A stretch of DNA of 60,782 bases, taken from positions 82,323 to 143,104 of the forward strand of contig CAMPET010000033.1 in NCBI GenBank assembly GCA_946803715.1, given 5' to 3'. Source of the DNA: Beroe ovata (Eukaryota > Ctenophora > Nuda > Beroida > Beroidae). Position 1 is the stretch's first letter. Every line of letters begins with the position of its first letter. This document shows positions 33,466 to 44,823 of this stretch, one piece after another. A program made the translations under genes and the position numbers. The notes beneath the pieces were generated by a model. It made no database searches, was not told the DNA's origin, and saw only the letters and a list, made by a program, of their open reading frames with translations.

Positions 33466-36336
33466 ATCGAATGTCGCGTTGCTGCACCGGCGTACGTGCA
33501 ACTCTATCAGTTTCTAGCCATCATTGTGGGTGTTGTGGGGAACAGCTTCGTGATTTACGCATCGAAACAGTATTCCACTTTCAATCTAGACAGGTAGGAT
33601 TTCATGACGCATATCATTGGTGCAGCATGCTGTTTGCGTGTTCTAAGTACCCGGCGTTTCAACTCATTTCCATGCTCCCAGCAACACAATTTTCCTGGTG
33701 AGACATCTTGGTTATGCGGATGTTGCCATACTGATCCTTGGATTCTTGCCAGCAAACTTCCTCTTCGTGGGCGAGCTCAATACGTCGGGAGCGTTTAGCA
33801 TCATCTGTACGGTAAGTTTCAGATTGACATACATCGACCCATTCACACCTATGACACAATCACTGAGACAGTGAGACACAGATCTATCACTCACTCGACA
33901 CTCCTTCTCCTCCATATCTCATAATGACACCACTCTGACACCACTCTCCCCCAGATACAAGGGATCTGCATGAACATATTCGGACTCAGCGCTCTGTCAA
34001 TCACTGCTGGTATTTCCATTCATCGACTACTCCGATGTACCCAACCTCAGGTTATAATAAATCCAATTAATGAACAAATTAGTGGGTAAATTAGCTAACT
34101 GCCAGCCAATTAGCAAAATCATCACTATATCCGTGAGCTTGGCAGTGGCTCCATGGCGAGCCATGAGGTGTGTAATTGTAGCCATACACATCCTCTATCC
34201 CTGATACACAACTCTGATACTTTATCACCAACGTCTCCAATAATATCATTATAAACAGTCTAAAATTATCATATGTTTCATTACATTCACGGGCAAGTGT
34301 TATAATTAAACCACTATCATCCATTCGTGACCAAGTTATAAGTTTTCACTTTTAAACAACTTCCATACCAAGGTGTTGGTCACATACTTACAAAATTTCC
34401 TTTAGTAAGCAACCCAAGGTCAATTAGCAATCACACGTTCACTCACTCACTCAATGGTGTCATTGGATGTGTGGTGTCCAATGACACCATGATGACCGTC
34501 ACCAGGTGATAGCGAGACTACGACGCAACGTTCTCCTTGCGATGGTGTCAGGGTGCTACCTGGGTGCGGGTTTTGTAGCTATTCTGGTGATGGTGTTACC
34601 ACCTAAGCTAGAGTACCGCTCTGACAACGGTTACTACTCGTGTATTGGACACTACAATGTTAACAGGGAGGAGAATAGTAGTGCTTCAAGGTGAGATTAG
34701 GAAAAACAATGTTTTCATCTGTTTTCACCAGGTAGACAAAGTGCTCGGTACTCGTCAAGGGCGCTGATCACTGCTAGATCACCTCATTTCCCAAATATCC
34801 GAGCACAAGAGACCAAGGGGGCAGTCAGAGCGCTGAATCAAATTCACTCGCCCCTACCATAAATGGTCACACAAACCCATTTAAAGAACCGCAAACGAAA
34901 ACCGGCTAACTACAACAATAAAAATGCGACTGCATCATTTTGAACAATCGGAAATGAAGTGAATCCTCCCAACTACCTAACTTAGTTGAACTCACTCGCG
35001 AAAAACACAAGAATCCTAAACGTACAGAAACCCCTAGATTTAAACGCAAGACACAAACGACCGGGTAGTAATTATGAATGAAACTGGATTAGAACTCTGA
35101 GAATATTACAAGCCCACCCAGTTCTAACGTCAGCTCAATATTTCAACAGTTTACAACACACGATGGCGTCAATATCACTGGGAGTTGGAATGACCCTAAG
35201 TGGACTGTTTTTCGTTATTATAATCCTCATCAACATACTCCTACACCACTTCTCCAAGAAGAAACTCGGACAACACAAAGGAAGTAAGTACAATTGTAAT
35301 ACACGAGGATTTTCACAAAAAAGAACGGTATACTATTGTTGGGGGTCGCGAATTGTCAGTATTGTATCTCAAGGTATTTACCTTTAACGGTGGTCAATCA
35401 CCATCAGATGAGCTATGAGATTTGTGACCTTCAATTCTTTAAAATAGTTGCGTTGATCCCGATCCCAAAACTAGCGCCCGACCCTCAGGTTCCTCTAAGA
35501 AACACCGCACATCTCGATACCGAACCCTAACCACCCACTCCATCTCCGCTCTACTAGTCATGACTTGGCTTCCCTTCGCCTCAACGTTCTTCGTCATCAT
35601 AACCCAAGAAAACACCCACCCATCTACCATGGAGTGCCAGTCCAACACCATCCTGCGCACGGTATCAACATTCGTGGTTAACTTCTACCTCCTCAACTTT
35701 GTGCTCAATCCCTTCCTCTACTGCATCACCAACATAAACTTCATGAAGTTTGTCATCAAACTGATAAAACGCACGTGCAATGACAAGATGTGCGCGGCGT
35801 TATGGAGCCGGATTAACGCTGATCTGGACATTTCAACCAACGTGTCCACTCTCGACCACGGCCTGGAACGGAGTAACAGTAACAACTGTAACGCTCAGGG
35901 GGACGCCGGTGAGAAGGTTTACAGTAACACGCTCACCGTTCCGGACGCCGCGGCCCGGAAAAAACTCGCCGGTGCCCGGAGTGCCGAATCCCCCCACGGC
36001 TCGTATACGCACGAGCTGGAGGGAAACACGGCAAATAAGATAGTTATAACCGTGTGCGAGAGTAACCAGGAGGAGGCGAATGTGGTGAAGTGTGAAAAGG
36101 AGCACTACTCAAAGACTGCTAAGAAGGGACCAGGCAAGAAAGGGTGGTCCGTTAAGTTACGGAGTAAAAAGAAGGACAAAACTTGTAGCGCGAGTAGTAA
36201 GTCGAAAAAGAGTGAGAATAAGACTGGAGATATGCCTGTTGTTACCGTGGAAACAGACGATCACAGAATTTCGCCACAGACCTCAAATCAGATTAATGAA
36301 TCGACTGGGGCTGAGCTCAGCTGCCAAACAATTTGA
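33463..36336 (+). CDS. Orphan rhodopsin-like GPCR, 6 exons
   Basis: Exons 33463-33593, 33682-33811, 33955-34050, 34506-34690, 35150-35283 and 35489-36336 give 507 residues with matching phases. Seven membrane segments can be read. TM1 has VGVVGNSF (Asn1.50). TM2 has LGYADV (Asp2.50). TM3 begins after IICT (Cys3.25) and ends ISIHRLL, so the usual Asp/Glu-Arg-Tyr is His-Arg-Leu. TM4 is in exon 4, followed by a loop cysteine (YYSCIG). TM5 is in exon 5. TM6 has VMTWLPF (Pro6.50, Trp6.48). TM7 has NPFLYC (NPxxY). The C-tail is about 200 residues, polar, with Lys/Ser-rich clusters. No ligand can be assigned. An AATAAA lies at 36389. The intron 4-5 position and size (459 bp) are unremarkable. ATG 33463 was chosen as the first in-frame start before TM1. 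Confidence 0.9.
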
Positions 36337-37373
36337 ATTTCGTCTTTTCTGTTACTGCGCTTGTCCCAACTTGCGTGAAATTTAGTGAAATAAATTGATC
36401 TGCAATTTGTTAACATTTGAAAAGATTGTCTATTGAAACCGGAGACTACTTATCAACATCGCACTTCAAACTCAGTGCCACTGCGGGGAATGCGTTCGGG
36501 TCTATAAGTATTTCATGCTTAATGAGATAGAATAACTTGAACATACCTGATAGAATGACAGAGTGGTGAATCAGATCTTGAGACGATACTCATTCCATAT
36601 GTCATGATTGTCATGGTCATTGCTAACTTGTCTAGAGATTTAGTGAATATGACAACATGAATTAAATGTTTTCAGAAAAAAATGTCTACTTTAACTTACT
36701 CACTTGTAAGTAAGTAGATCTATTGGATCAGAAGATTATATTACTGTCTGAATTTGAGAAGCAAAAAGCAAATCAAAAGCGCTACGTACTTGAAGTTGAA
36801 CGCAATAAGCGGTGAAGCCCATATATTTATAATTACAGTCTAAATTGTTAAATTACGATAAAACAATTCATGAATTAACAACAAATCCTGCTAATATTGT
36901 AAGGTATTATGATGGTCAATAAATATGTGGCAAAGTGCTAAAATATTTTCTATTATAACCTGCAAGTTGCCATGGGGAGCGAAATTTGTCCTCATAAAGT
37001 TCGATGAAGAGGGGATATTCTTCTTGAACCAAACACATCAAAAGGTTGGATTTGCAGTCTTCTCTTGTAGATGTCCCACGAGTTGAATACTTTCTTTTCG
37101 TTAAAACAGTACCGTCAGCATTTAAACTTTATACAAAAACACTAATGAAAATAATTCCATACGACCTTGTACATGCTTTAACAATATCCTGTTAAAGCAG
37201 TTCATCAAATACTTCTGCAGCTTCATTCACGATAGTTCGCCGTTTCCTGATCACAGTGTGGGCACTTCACGTCATGGTAATGATGGTCATGGAACAAAAT
37301 CGATAGGTTGATCACGGGGAGGGAAGCAAAGCGACTATCTTTTCTTCTTTTGACGGAATTGTGGTGAAAATCA
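36337..37373. other. Convergent spacer, GPCR and Mff-like 3' ends
   Basis: It contains the GPCR AATAAA (36389-36394) and otherwise A+T-rich unique DNA. No gene seen. Confidence 0.5.
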
Positions 37374-38168
37374 TCACCGTCGTTTTGACAGAAACTGAAC
37401 AAGAAGTGCAGCAGCGAATCCTATCCCGAATATTTTCAGGTACTCTAACACACAGTCAGAAAGAGACGACCCTTCCACTTTGGCAATTTTCGTCTCCAAT
37501 GTTATGACCTTCTGATGAAGGGCCAGCAGTCTGTTCGCTAACGTCAGAATGTCTTCGTCTTGTTCAAATTTAGGAGGAGGTATGGACCTGAAAATGGGCC
37601 TATTACGTGTTACTCGTGGGACATATGTGAGAAAGAAATCAAATTTTCAAGAGAAGGGCCATGAAAGAATTAAGAATTAGAGATCGAACACGGAAGTGGT
37701 TAAGATTTATGAACTACTCACGGCGGAACGACGCCATTTGGTTGCGTCGCGGGGTTAATGTGAGAGCGTCTCTTTACATTATCCATGGTCAGCACTTTCG
37801 GTGGTGTATCAAGGTGAGGAACGTAGTACGGGTTTATCATATCATCGACCAGTAACTTGTCAGGAACTGTCATCTGAACGTTTGTGTATTACTGCTTTGT
37901 TAGCCATTGGGAAGTGCACATGGAATCAACTAGAATATGAGGTTTCCGTCTCAAATGCTTATAACGAAAATTTGACACATGAAACGCACAAAGAATCAAA
38001 AACATGGAAGGAACATTTATATTTAATTGGACACTAACACTGTCACTCGTGGTGCTTAAACCAGAGCTTTTTCTCACCCTCTCTTCCGGAGGATCAACAC
38101 ACAATCTCTCCGGGTCTGACATCTTGGGAAAGCCTCGGTCAGGCGAGTGTTCTCGAGCTATGTCCATC
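37374..38168 (-). CDS. MFF: Mitochondrial fission factor-like tail-anchored protein
   Basis: Three minus-strand exons (38168-38078, 37873-37722, 37587-37374) join in frame to 151 residues. Mff proteins recruit the dynamin GTPase Drp1 to mitochondria and peroxisomes. The first exon has PKMSDPERLCVDPPEER, like the MRVPEKLKVAPP box of Mff. The second has MTVPDKLLVDD and LDTPPKVLTMDNV, like the paired VPERIVV and LKTPPRVLTLSE motifs. The last exon is a short coiled coil (LTLANRLLALHQKVITLETKI) followed by a C-terminal hydrophobic anchor (LKIFGIGFAAALLVQF) ending LSKRR, typical of tail anchors sorted to mitochondria. It is much shorter than human Mff (about 340 aa): the central linker is nearly absent. 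An acceptor lies just before ATG 38167, so a 5' untranslated or coding exon may exist upstream. Confidence 0.8.
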
Positions 38169-38593
38169 CTATGAAAGAAGATATGATATCAAGAGTCTAT
38201 TTTCGAGTGATGTGATAAAACATTAGATCATTGTTCAACAAATCCACACAGATATGAACAGAAACGCGCGTGAAGCAAGTGCATATATTTGAAAATGAAA
38301 TCTCCGCGTCTTCCATAGAATATCAACAGGTTGCGTCACTGGCAAATGTGTCTAAAGTAGTTAAGTATACACCGAACACTAATTAGCCGAAATCAAGGCA
38401 AATTAAGACATGGTATACTTTGAACTATACGAAATGCCGTGTAGGAGTAAAACGCCCAAGCCACCAATAATACTGATTGAGGCAAAATAACATTTCAAAA
38501 GAAACCTCGCGAATCTTAAGATTTGTCAAAATCAAAATACCGTCCCAAACATAAAAAGAGTATTTTCATCAAATTCAATTAATCTTGAAATCA

Positions 38594-39145
38594 TCTATAT
38601 TATAATTTGGTTGTTTGTTTGTCTTTATTTATTTATTTCTGTACGTCCGTCACGAAATGCACGTGCTGATTTTGAAGTTAAAGTGCGCGTTGCCATGGAT
38701 ACGTGCTACTACTGTGATAATAGTGAAGTGGGAGCTCATTTCTGATGATGGTGCTTTGATAACGTTTTAGTTTTCGTTGCAATGGGATGAATGCAAGTGG
38801 GTTCTGATTCGAGCAAAAGTCAAATTTTTTCTTGAGTTGACAGACGGCAGTTGTTGCTTTTGCTCTGCAGTTATTCTTTTCGACTCATGTTAGAATACCT
38901 AACAATACGCTACACAAATTGAAACGATTAACAAAAGTCAGACAACCGGGCAAGCACCATTTTCTGTGCTTATTCGAAGAAATGGCCGAATTGTGATCAA
39001 GTGCTCCTTCATAAAATCATTGGTTCAAATAAGTACGTTGGATTTTGATCACAGGTGATGTTTAGCTGTCGTTCTAAAATCTAAAGTAACATCCTGTTGT
39101 CTTTCCAAAGGGTAGTATATGACGTCCACTTGGCGGGTTTTCTAG
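38594..39145 (+). mobile_element. Non-autonomous Helitron, 552 bp
   Basis: The 5' end is TCTATATTATAATTTGG followed by GTTTGTTTGTC, a common Helitron start. The 3' end is GGCGGGTTTTCTAG. It lies between A (38593) and T (39146). No Rep/helicase is encoded. A similar 3' end is found at 24133. An N follows at 39149, so the right flank is uncertain. Confidence 0.75.
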
Positions 39146-39149
39146 TTTN

Positions 39150-39370
39150 GAACAACCAAAATTTTACGTCAAACCGAAAATCAGTTCCTAAGTCAAGGGC
39201 CGACATAACCCCTTATTCACCCAAAACATGTCCGTTCGAGTAAGTATTTGAGGATAGCTCCAAAAGGGATTGGCCGCTTGACTTGAAACTTCTATCATTG
39301 CTCAAGGACCATTTGAAACTCAGACAACCAAAACTTTACGTCAACCTGATACTGGGAAATCCGACAAAAT
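39150..39370 (-). repeat. Reverse copy of the 171-bp satellite, about 1.3 units
   Basis: AACCAAAATTTTACGTCAA, GCCGACATAACCCCTTATTC, GAGGATAGCTCC and ACTTGAAACTTCTA are the reverse of satellite phrases and recur after about 173 bp. It starts just after the N at 39149. Confidence 0.88.
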
Positions 39371-40440
39371 TGAAATTCCTTCTCAAAAGTTCGGAGTCAC
39401 ATGATTAACACCTCCTCAGGGAAACGAGATAGGTTCGAAATTCGATCGGGAATCGATTCAGAGTCCAAAAATACATAGGAATCTGTGATATTTGCATGAA
39501 TATAGAAAAATATTTTCCGTTCGAAATTCTGATCTCAGTATTGGTAAAAGTTGAAGTGAGTGACTCCACACTTTTATACGTTGTTTTTGAGGGCCTCTGA
39601 AAGAGCCTTATCGGGCTCTCACGACACTAATTTTTCACCAAATCATCTCTCCTACTCTCACACTACAAGAGTCAACCCTTTTCACGATCGTTCAGAGTTC
39701 ATATTTGCCGTGAGACCACGCCCAAATCACGATTTCAAACCCTTGGGAAGCATCACCTGCAAAAACACGAAAATCAATGGGACACACAAATCGGTCAAAT
39801 ATTTTTTCACGGGACGATGACTGGTGATATGTGTTTCTGGGCTATTTTTTGCCGTAGAATCCGAATCTAAAAGAATTTTTTGGCTATCTCATCGGTAAAT
39901 CTGTGAAAATTGCATCTTCCTCTCAAACGTGAGTTTCGGAGTTACATGATAGGCAGCTCCTCAGGGAAGCGAGATAGGGTCAAAATTCGATCGGGAATTC
40001 AGCGTCCAAAATAACATAGGAATCCGTGATATTTGCAAGAACATAGAAATTCTGATCTCAGTATACGTCGATTTTGAAGGTCCCTAATGAACATTTTACT
40101 GGTACTTAAAATATTTATTTCCGCCAAATCATTTATCCTACCCTCACACTACAAGAATCAACCCTCTTCGCGATCGTGCAGGGTTCATAATCGCCGTGAA
40201 ATCACGATTTCAAACCCGTGGGAAGCATCATTTCCAAAAACACTCAAATCAATGCGACACACAACTCAGTCAAATTCTTTTTCACAGGACGATGACTGAT
40301 GATATGTGTTTCTGGCCTATTTTTCCCGTAGAATCCAAATCGGAAGGAATTTTTCGGCTATCTCATCGGGAAATCTGTGAAAATTGCATCATCTTCTCAA
40401 AAGTGAGGTTCGAAGTCACATGACAGACAGCCCCTCAGGG
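39371..40440 (+). repeat. Two and a part copies of a ~500-bp repeat
   Basis: The string of phrases CCTCAGGGAAACGAGATAGG, TCGATCGGGAAT, CATAGGAATC(T/C)GTGATATTTGCA, CACACTACAAGA, CACGATTTCAAACCC, GATGATATGTGTTTCTGG and GTAGAATCC recurs with a period of about 470-530 bp, starting near 39376, 39908 and 40379. A weak copy is in UCKL1 intron 9. Short frames inside it are repeated with the unit and are not taken as genes. Origin unknown. Confidence 0.85.
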
Positions 40441-41206
40441 GTTAACGTTCTAAAAACTCTCTAAATATTTAAATTTCCTCTCTCTTCATTCTTTTCCTCG
40501 CGAATAAAGTCTCTCTTCAGCCTGCAATATGGGTTTTGCGTATTTCTGACCTAGTCGAATTGAAGTTTAAACTAAGATTATTGCACGGTCATATAACAGC
40601 ACAAGTTAACAAACAGAGACGTTGCATGAAGATATATACACACTCCTAACCAAACCCACATGAAAATAAACACAATATTGTATTGAGTACAGCCGTGTCA
40701 ACAGCGTCTAACTAAACTACTTCACTACATTGTACGACCAAGTATATCAACACTTGATATAATATCCAAATGCAAAAAGGTGTTGGACTGGCAAAATTCC
40801 AAACATTCCGATGATTTCGTTACAGTGAAGTTGCTGTCACATGGACCGACAAGTTCAATTAAAATCAAATTAATTCCATTGGCTGAAACTAAGGACAGCA
40901 GTCTACAGTAGCATTTCATAAGAATAGCCCCCCCCCCTTTAACCTTCTATCAGAAGTATTCTCTCAATGTTGCCTGACTCCCAGTTCGCAAACTAGAAGT
41001 AAAATCTTCATTAAATATGAGCAAAAATATCACTGCGTTTCACTAAAAGAGTGAAGGCAACTTGCGTAATCAGGGAGATTATTCTCCAGAATTTCAAGCG
41101 GTATTCCATAAAAGGGATAATTGCCAGCAAATTGAAATGATGAATGCTCTTTTATCTGTTGAGCACTGAGCAGATGGAACTATTATTATCATTTTCCCTC
41201 ACTCAC
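40441..41206. other. Expected site of the missing STAMBP exons
   Basis: Downstream of the last STAMBP exon on the minus strand I looked for the THP...SSVD catalytic exon and the C-terminal exons and found none. A 64-codon minus-strand frame at 40725-40919 has an acceptor-like CTTAG nearby but does not resemble STAMBP. Confidence 0.5.
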
Positions 41207-43189
41207 GTGTATCCATCCGACCGTGATGAGATCTAGTTTATCCTGATACTCGAACAGTTCCTCCTCTGCAAGAGTTTGACAGGAGTCCGGGGTGCCGCGC
41301 TGTTTCGGTAGTATCACGTGGGTTACTGAGAGTGGGGAAAGGAGGGCATAAAGCTCTTGTTTTCTATGTTGATGAATCACGCTTGAAATGGAATGTTTCA
41401 ATCCAAATTTAGATATTTGACGTTTAATGAATTTTCGTCATAATTTTTGCAAGCATCCACTCTTTACCCGTGAAGTTGTTAGCGTTCAGTTTAGCTGCCA
41501 GGATCCCGCAGGTCTCAATGTTTTGCTGGGTGTTATCCAGACAGACAGACAGGAACTTGTCAGGTAGGGAGGTGGGAACTATGATACTCCTCTGTAAGTC
41601 CTGAGTCATCATGTCTGAGAACATCTCTGTTGCGGTCACTGGTTTCAGAGACCTGTGAGAGGTCAATGGATGTATATCATTGCTGATCAGAAATCATGGT
41701 AACCTGGTTACTATAGTAACCTGGTTCTCTTTTATATCGAACCACTATTATAGTCGCTACAATGCTATTACCTATCAACTGAAGGTTGTGATGGTTTAGT
41801 TGATCTATCAACAACCGGCATGTCTGTATGACTGTTTGCTGATGCACTGGGTGGTGCACTTGGTGCTACCGAGGGTGGTACACTGGGTGGTACACTGGGT
41901 GGTACACTGGGTGGTACACTGGGTGGTACACTGTACAGGACAACAGGTGGTACACTGGGTGGTACATTGTTCAGAGTAACAGGTGGTAACACCACTTGTG
42001 CACCGCCCACAACAGGAAGTACAGCTGGCACAGGTGCTACATCCAGGGTTGGGTATGTGGGCTGTCTGAAACAGGATGTGTCTCAATACACTTAGGAGTA
42101 CCAGACTGTCTGCGAGAGCAGTCATTCCATTTGCATGCAGCAAATTAGCAATACACGTCACACATAGTTTGATCGAATATCAGACATATACTGATTACTG
42201 ACGAGAATCAGAATACTCCCCCCTCTCTTACCTCTGTAAAGCTGGTCTGACTGGTTTCTCGATTTCCTTCGTGGCAATATTCCTAGTTTCCTCCAACTGT
42301 CGCTCAATCTGCTCCAACTCCAGGGCCAGCTCCGTTTCCCTTCGCTCCATCTCGAGCCGTTTTGCAGCCACTGCTTCAGCCTCCAGTCGCGCCTCTTCTT
42401 CTAACCGTCGCTGCTCTGCTTCTGCTTGCTACAGTAGAGAGATATATAGCTTCTATCAATATCAAATGTAGAATGATAAGGAGAAGAAATGTGTGGTAGA
42501 ACACAGCTTCCCTACCTTTATCATGTCATCACGAACCCATTTCTTATGCTCGGCAGTGTACGTGTGCGTCAGAACGCACTTAATAGCCTCTGCTCGCTCA
42601 AAGAGACTCTTCAGCTTTGCCCGAACAGCACGACGATCATTGCTCGTTTCCGAGCTCTTGTACTCGGGGTGCTGGGGCAGACATTCCACAAACAATCTGA
42701 CACATAGAGGGAGAGAGAGTGTGATTATACAGTGAGAAATATGTGATTCTAGATTAGTCTGGGTTGGAAAATGTTCAAATAACAGATGGAGATTGGGCAG
42801 CAGCACTCACGTTGTGTATTTCATGAAGAGGAAGAAAGCTTTCTCTAAGTTCCCCTCGTCCTCGTACACTTTTGCCTGCAAAGGGAGTCGTGAGAAATCA
42901 TTCTGCAGAAAAATGAACATAGTACCTATGATTTATTCGGATCTTCATCGTCACGGTAGGCACTAAAGGATCACGAAATCAGGATTTGAAAGTTACCAAC
43001 AACTTCCCCACTCAGACATAACTACGTGTTATAACTAACCATTCTTTCTAACTCGACACCGGACCTGTAGTAACGTTTTATTGGGATGGCATGGTTGATT
43101 GATATACTGCCACTTGCCAGCTCACTTAGAGCTTTGATTCTCTCTCTTGGTTCTATGCTCCAAGCTCGGGGTAGCTCATTTTCAGGCAT
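41207..43189 (-). CDS. STAMBP: STAMBP/AMSH-type deubiquitinase lacking catalytic exons
   Basis: Seven exons in frame: 43189-43040, 42875-42811, 42696-42516, 42428-42232, 42065-41772, 41652-41468 and 41325-41207, 397 residues. AMSH removes Lys63-linked ubiquitin on endosomes. The N-terminal MIT-like domain reads RAWSIEPRERIKALSELA and KRYYRSGVELERM. Then comes KVYEDEGNLEKAFFLFMKYTTLFVE, a Glu/Arg-rich coiled coil in exon 4, a VPPS repeat region and VVDRSTKP (the family VVDRSLKP). The MPN domain starts FLSVCLDNTQQNIETCGILA and VTHVILPKQRG and reaches LITVGWIH at a GTGAGT donor. The next exon should carry THP and SSVD, the rest of the JAMM zinc site (HxHPx7SxxD). It is not found; retaining the intron would stop after VSEGK. 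The gene is thus incomplete here. Confidence 0.9.
41869..41980 (-). repeat. 12-bp coding minisatellite (VPPS repeats) in STAMBP exon 5
   Basis: On the minus strand GTGTACCACCCA repeats five times in a row with diverged units on either side. Twelve bases keep the frame and encode Val-Pro-Pro-Ser. The repeat lies in the linker between coiled coil and MPN domain. Confidence 0.92.
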
Positions 43190-43535
43190 CCTTTGAGGAT
43201 GAGAGGAGGTTGATCAAAGATCATCTTGATTCAGTAATCAGCATTCGATACATTCATAACATGAGATTGAGTAATGAGTATACATAATAATAGAGACAAA
43301 TGAGACTCAAGTGTTAAAAAAGACATTACAGATAAATACTACTAGTACTGCAAAATTTTCCAAATCAATTTGAATATTCTTGACAAGCCCATGAAATAAC
43401 ACAGTTACGAATTAGGAAAAGGCAAATGTATTTCCAAGTGTGTTGCTTCTGCTTTTATGACAATCGAATGGCCAACTTTTGAACCTCCATTTTAGAACAG
43501 GTGACGGAAAGGGGTTTTATTCACAAGCCATATCA

Positions 43536-44000
43536 CTATGGAATATCATCATTGCTTGTTCTCGTACCAACTAGAGGTATTTCTTCCAGTTCTGTATATC
43601 TACATAGATACTCTCCCAGGAATGTTGATACAGTGCATGACATTGCAGTTAGAAGCCACCATGACATTAATGTGGGGAAACCAACATAGAAACAAGTAAT
43701 AATAAGGTGCCAGAAGTGAACAGTGACAGTGAAATCAAGACACTGTTTTGATCGCTGCACTATATACCATATACCAACAGCAGTTATGAAACAGTTTGAA
43801 ATATATGCAAAGTAAGTTGCAGCATCTAACACTTCAGCGTTGTTACTGATGAAGATTCGGTCAAGGGATATCTCTTCTACATGGAGAAATGCAAGTAAGT
43901 ACATAACAGTGCCAAGTCCAAAGTAGAAGACACATTGCATTGCTATCATCTGTGAGATGATTAGCAATGGGTCCCATGAGTAACTTCTGAACTGTGCCAT
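43536..44000 (-). CDS. SYS1: SYS1 Golgi membrane protein
   Basis: This is an intronless 154-residue frame from ATG 44000. SYS1 is a four-pass trans-Golgi protein that recruits the GTPase ARFRP1 (Arl3 in yeast). The start MAQFRSYSWDPLLIISQM and the block SKQCLDFTVTVHFWHL near residue 85 are nearly the same as human SYS1 (156 aa), as is GEYLCRYTELEEIPL near 130. Four hydrophobic segments lie between. AATAAA on the minus strand falls about 15 bp after the stop. An upstream zinc-finger gene ends about 295 bp away on the same strand. Confidence 0.96.
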   Translation of the reverse strand: MAQFRSYSWDPLLIISQMIAMQCVFYFGLGTVMYLLAFLHVEEISLDRIFISNNAEVLDAATYFAYISNCFITAVGIWYIVQRSKQCLDFTVTVHFWHLIITCFYVGFPTLMSWWLLTAMSCTVSTFLGEYLCRYTELEEIPLVGTRTSNDDIP

Positions 44001-44295
44001 AAACTTTTCCTTGCCTTAAATGTCCTTGCCTTGAATGATAGGTTTTAGTGAAATCAATGATATACAATGGTATTTTGGAAATTATGGCTCACATAGAATT
44101 AAAACATCCCAAAGTATCAATGCAATTTGAAATGCAATAGCAAATCTTAAAAATCTAACAACAAAATATATCAGAAATATATGTGAAATATATGTGAAGC
44201 AATATCAGAAATATATGTGGAGCAATAGAAGAATTCACTTCATTGCATGATTCATTTGAAATTGAGTTCTGCAATGACAGTATGAATTCCTTATT

Positions 44296-44823
44296 CTATG
44301 CCAGTTTAACTAATAATGACTGACAAGCAGCATCACTGTGCTTTGATAAATGTTTCTTAAACCTTTTTAATTTCACTGTGTTAAATCTGCAAGTAGGGCA
44401 CATGAATGCCTCATTTGATCCCTGAGAATTGTCTTTAGATCCATTTCCTTTTATAGTGTCAATATTATTATATAGCAGATAGTTTCTGTATTCAACTGCT
44501 GATGCTTCAATCTTGATGATCTCTGCAGAATCTCTTTCTATTTGATCTTCAATGACTTTAATTTCTTCATTTATTTTTGAAAAGTTTTCTTCAACAGTTC
44601 TTATATGCTCTTCTTTCCTTTCTTCTGCAACTTGAACACTCTTTGCATGTCCTTCTGATTTGAAATGATTCACTAACTTAGCTTTGGTATTGAAATTCCT
44701 GGCAACAACAAAGTTTGGTGTACAAACATTACATCCAACTTCATGCCTAGAAATGTGAAGCTGATCAGAAGGTCCCAGCTTCGAAATGAAGATGTCTATG
44801 TCCTCAAGGTAGTTGCTAGCCAT
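44296..44823 (-). CDS. Small two-zinc-finger coiled-coil protein, unrecognised
   Basis: The frame gives 175 residues from ATG 44823. Two Cys-x2-Cys...His pairs are seen: CNVC...HFKSEGH near residue 30-60 and CPTC...HLSKH near 145-165. Between them is a Glu/Lys/Ile-rich stretch (HIRTVEENFSKINEEIKVI) likely to be a coiled coil. The first finger has the long spacing and SEGH ending of matrin/U1-type fingers, which often bind double-stranded RNA; that role is inference. Upstream the minus strand has a pyrimidine-rich ATTTAACAG acceptor at about 44862, so a 5' UTR intron is likely and ATG 44823 is the first usable start. Confidence 0.7.
   Translation of the reverse strand: MASNYLEDIDIFISKLGPSDQLHISRHEVGCNVCTPNFVVARNFNTKAKLVNHFKSEGHAKSVQVAEERKEEHIRTVEENFSKINEEIKVIEDQIERDSAEIIKIEASAVEYRNYLLYNNIDTIKGNGSKDNSQGSNEAFMCPTCRFNTVKLKRFKKHLSKHSDAACQSLLVKLA

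Noticed and set aside
42059-42068. Second acceptor (CAGACAG) four bases into STAMBP exon 5
   Set aside because: Using it shifts the frame and reaches a stop within about nine codons, so it is unlikely to give a product.
41808-42161. Cys-Thr-rich minus-strand reading frame over the STAMBP minisatellite
   Set aside because: It is the second frame of the 12-bp repeat. The exon phases select the VPPS frame, which leads into VVDRSTKP and the MPN domain.
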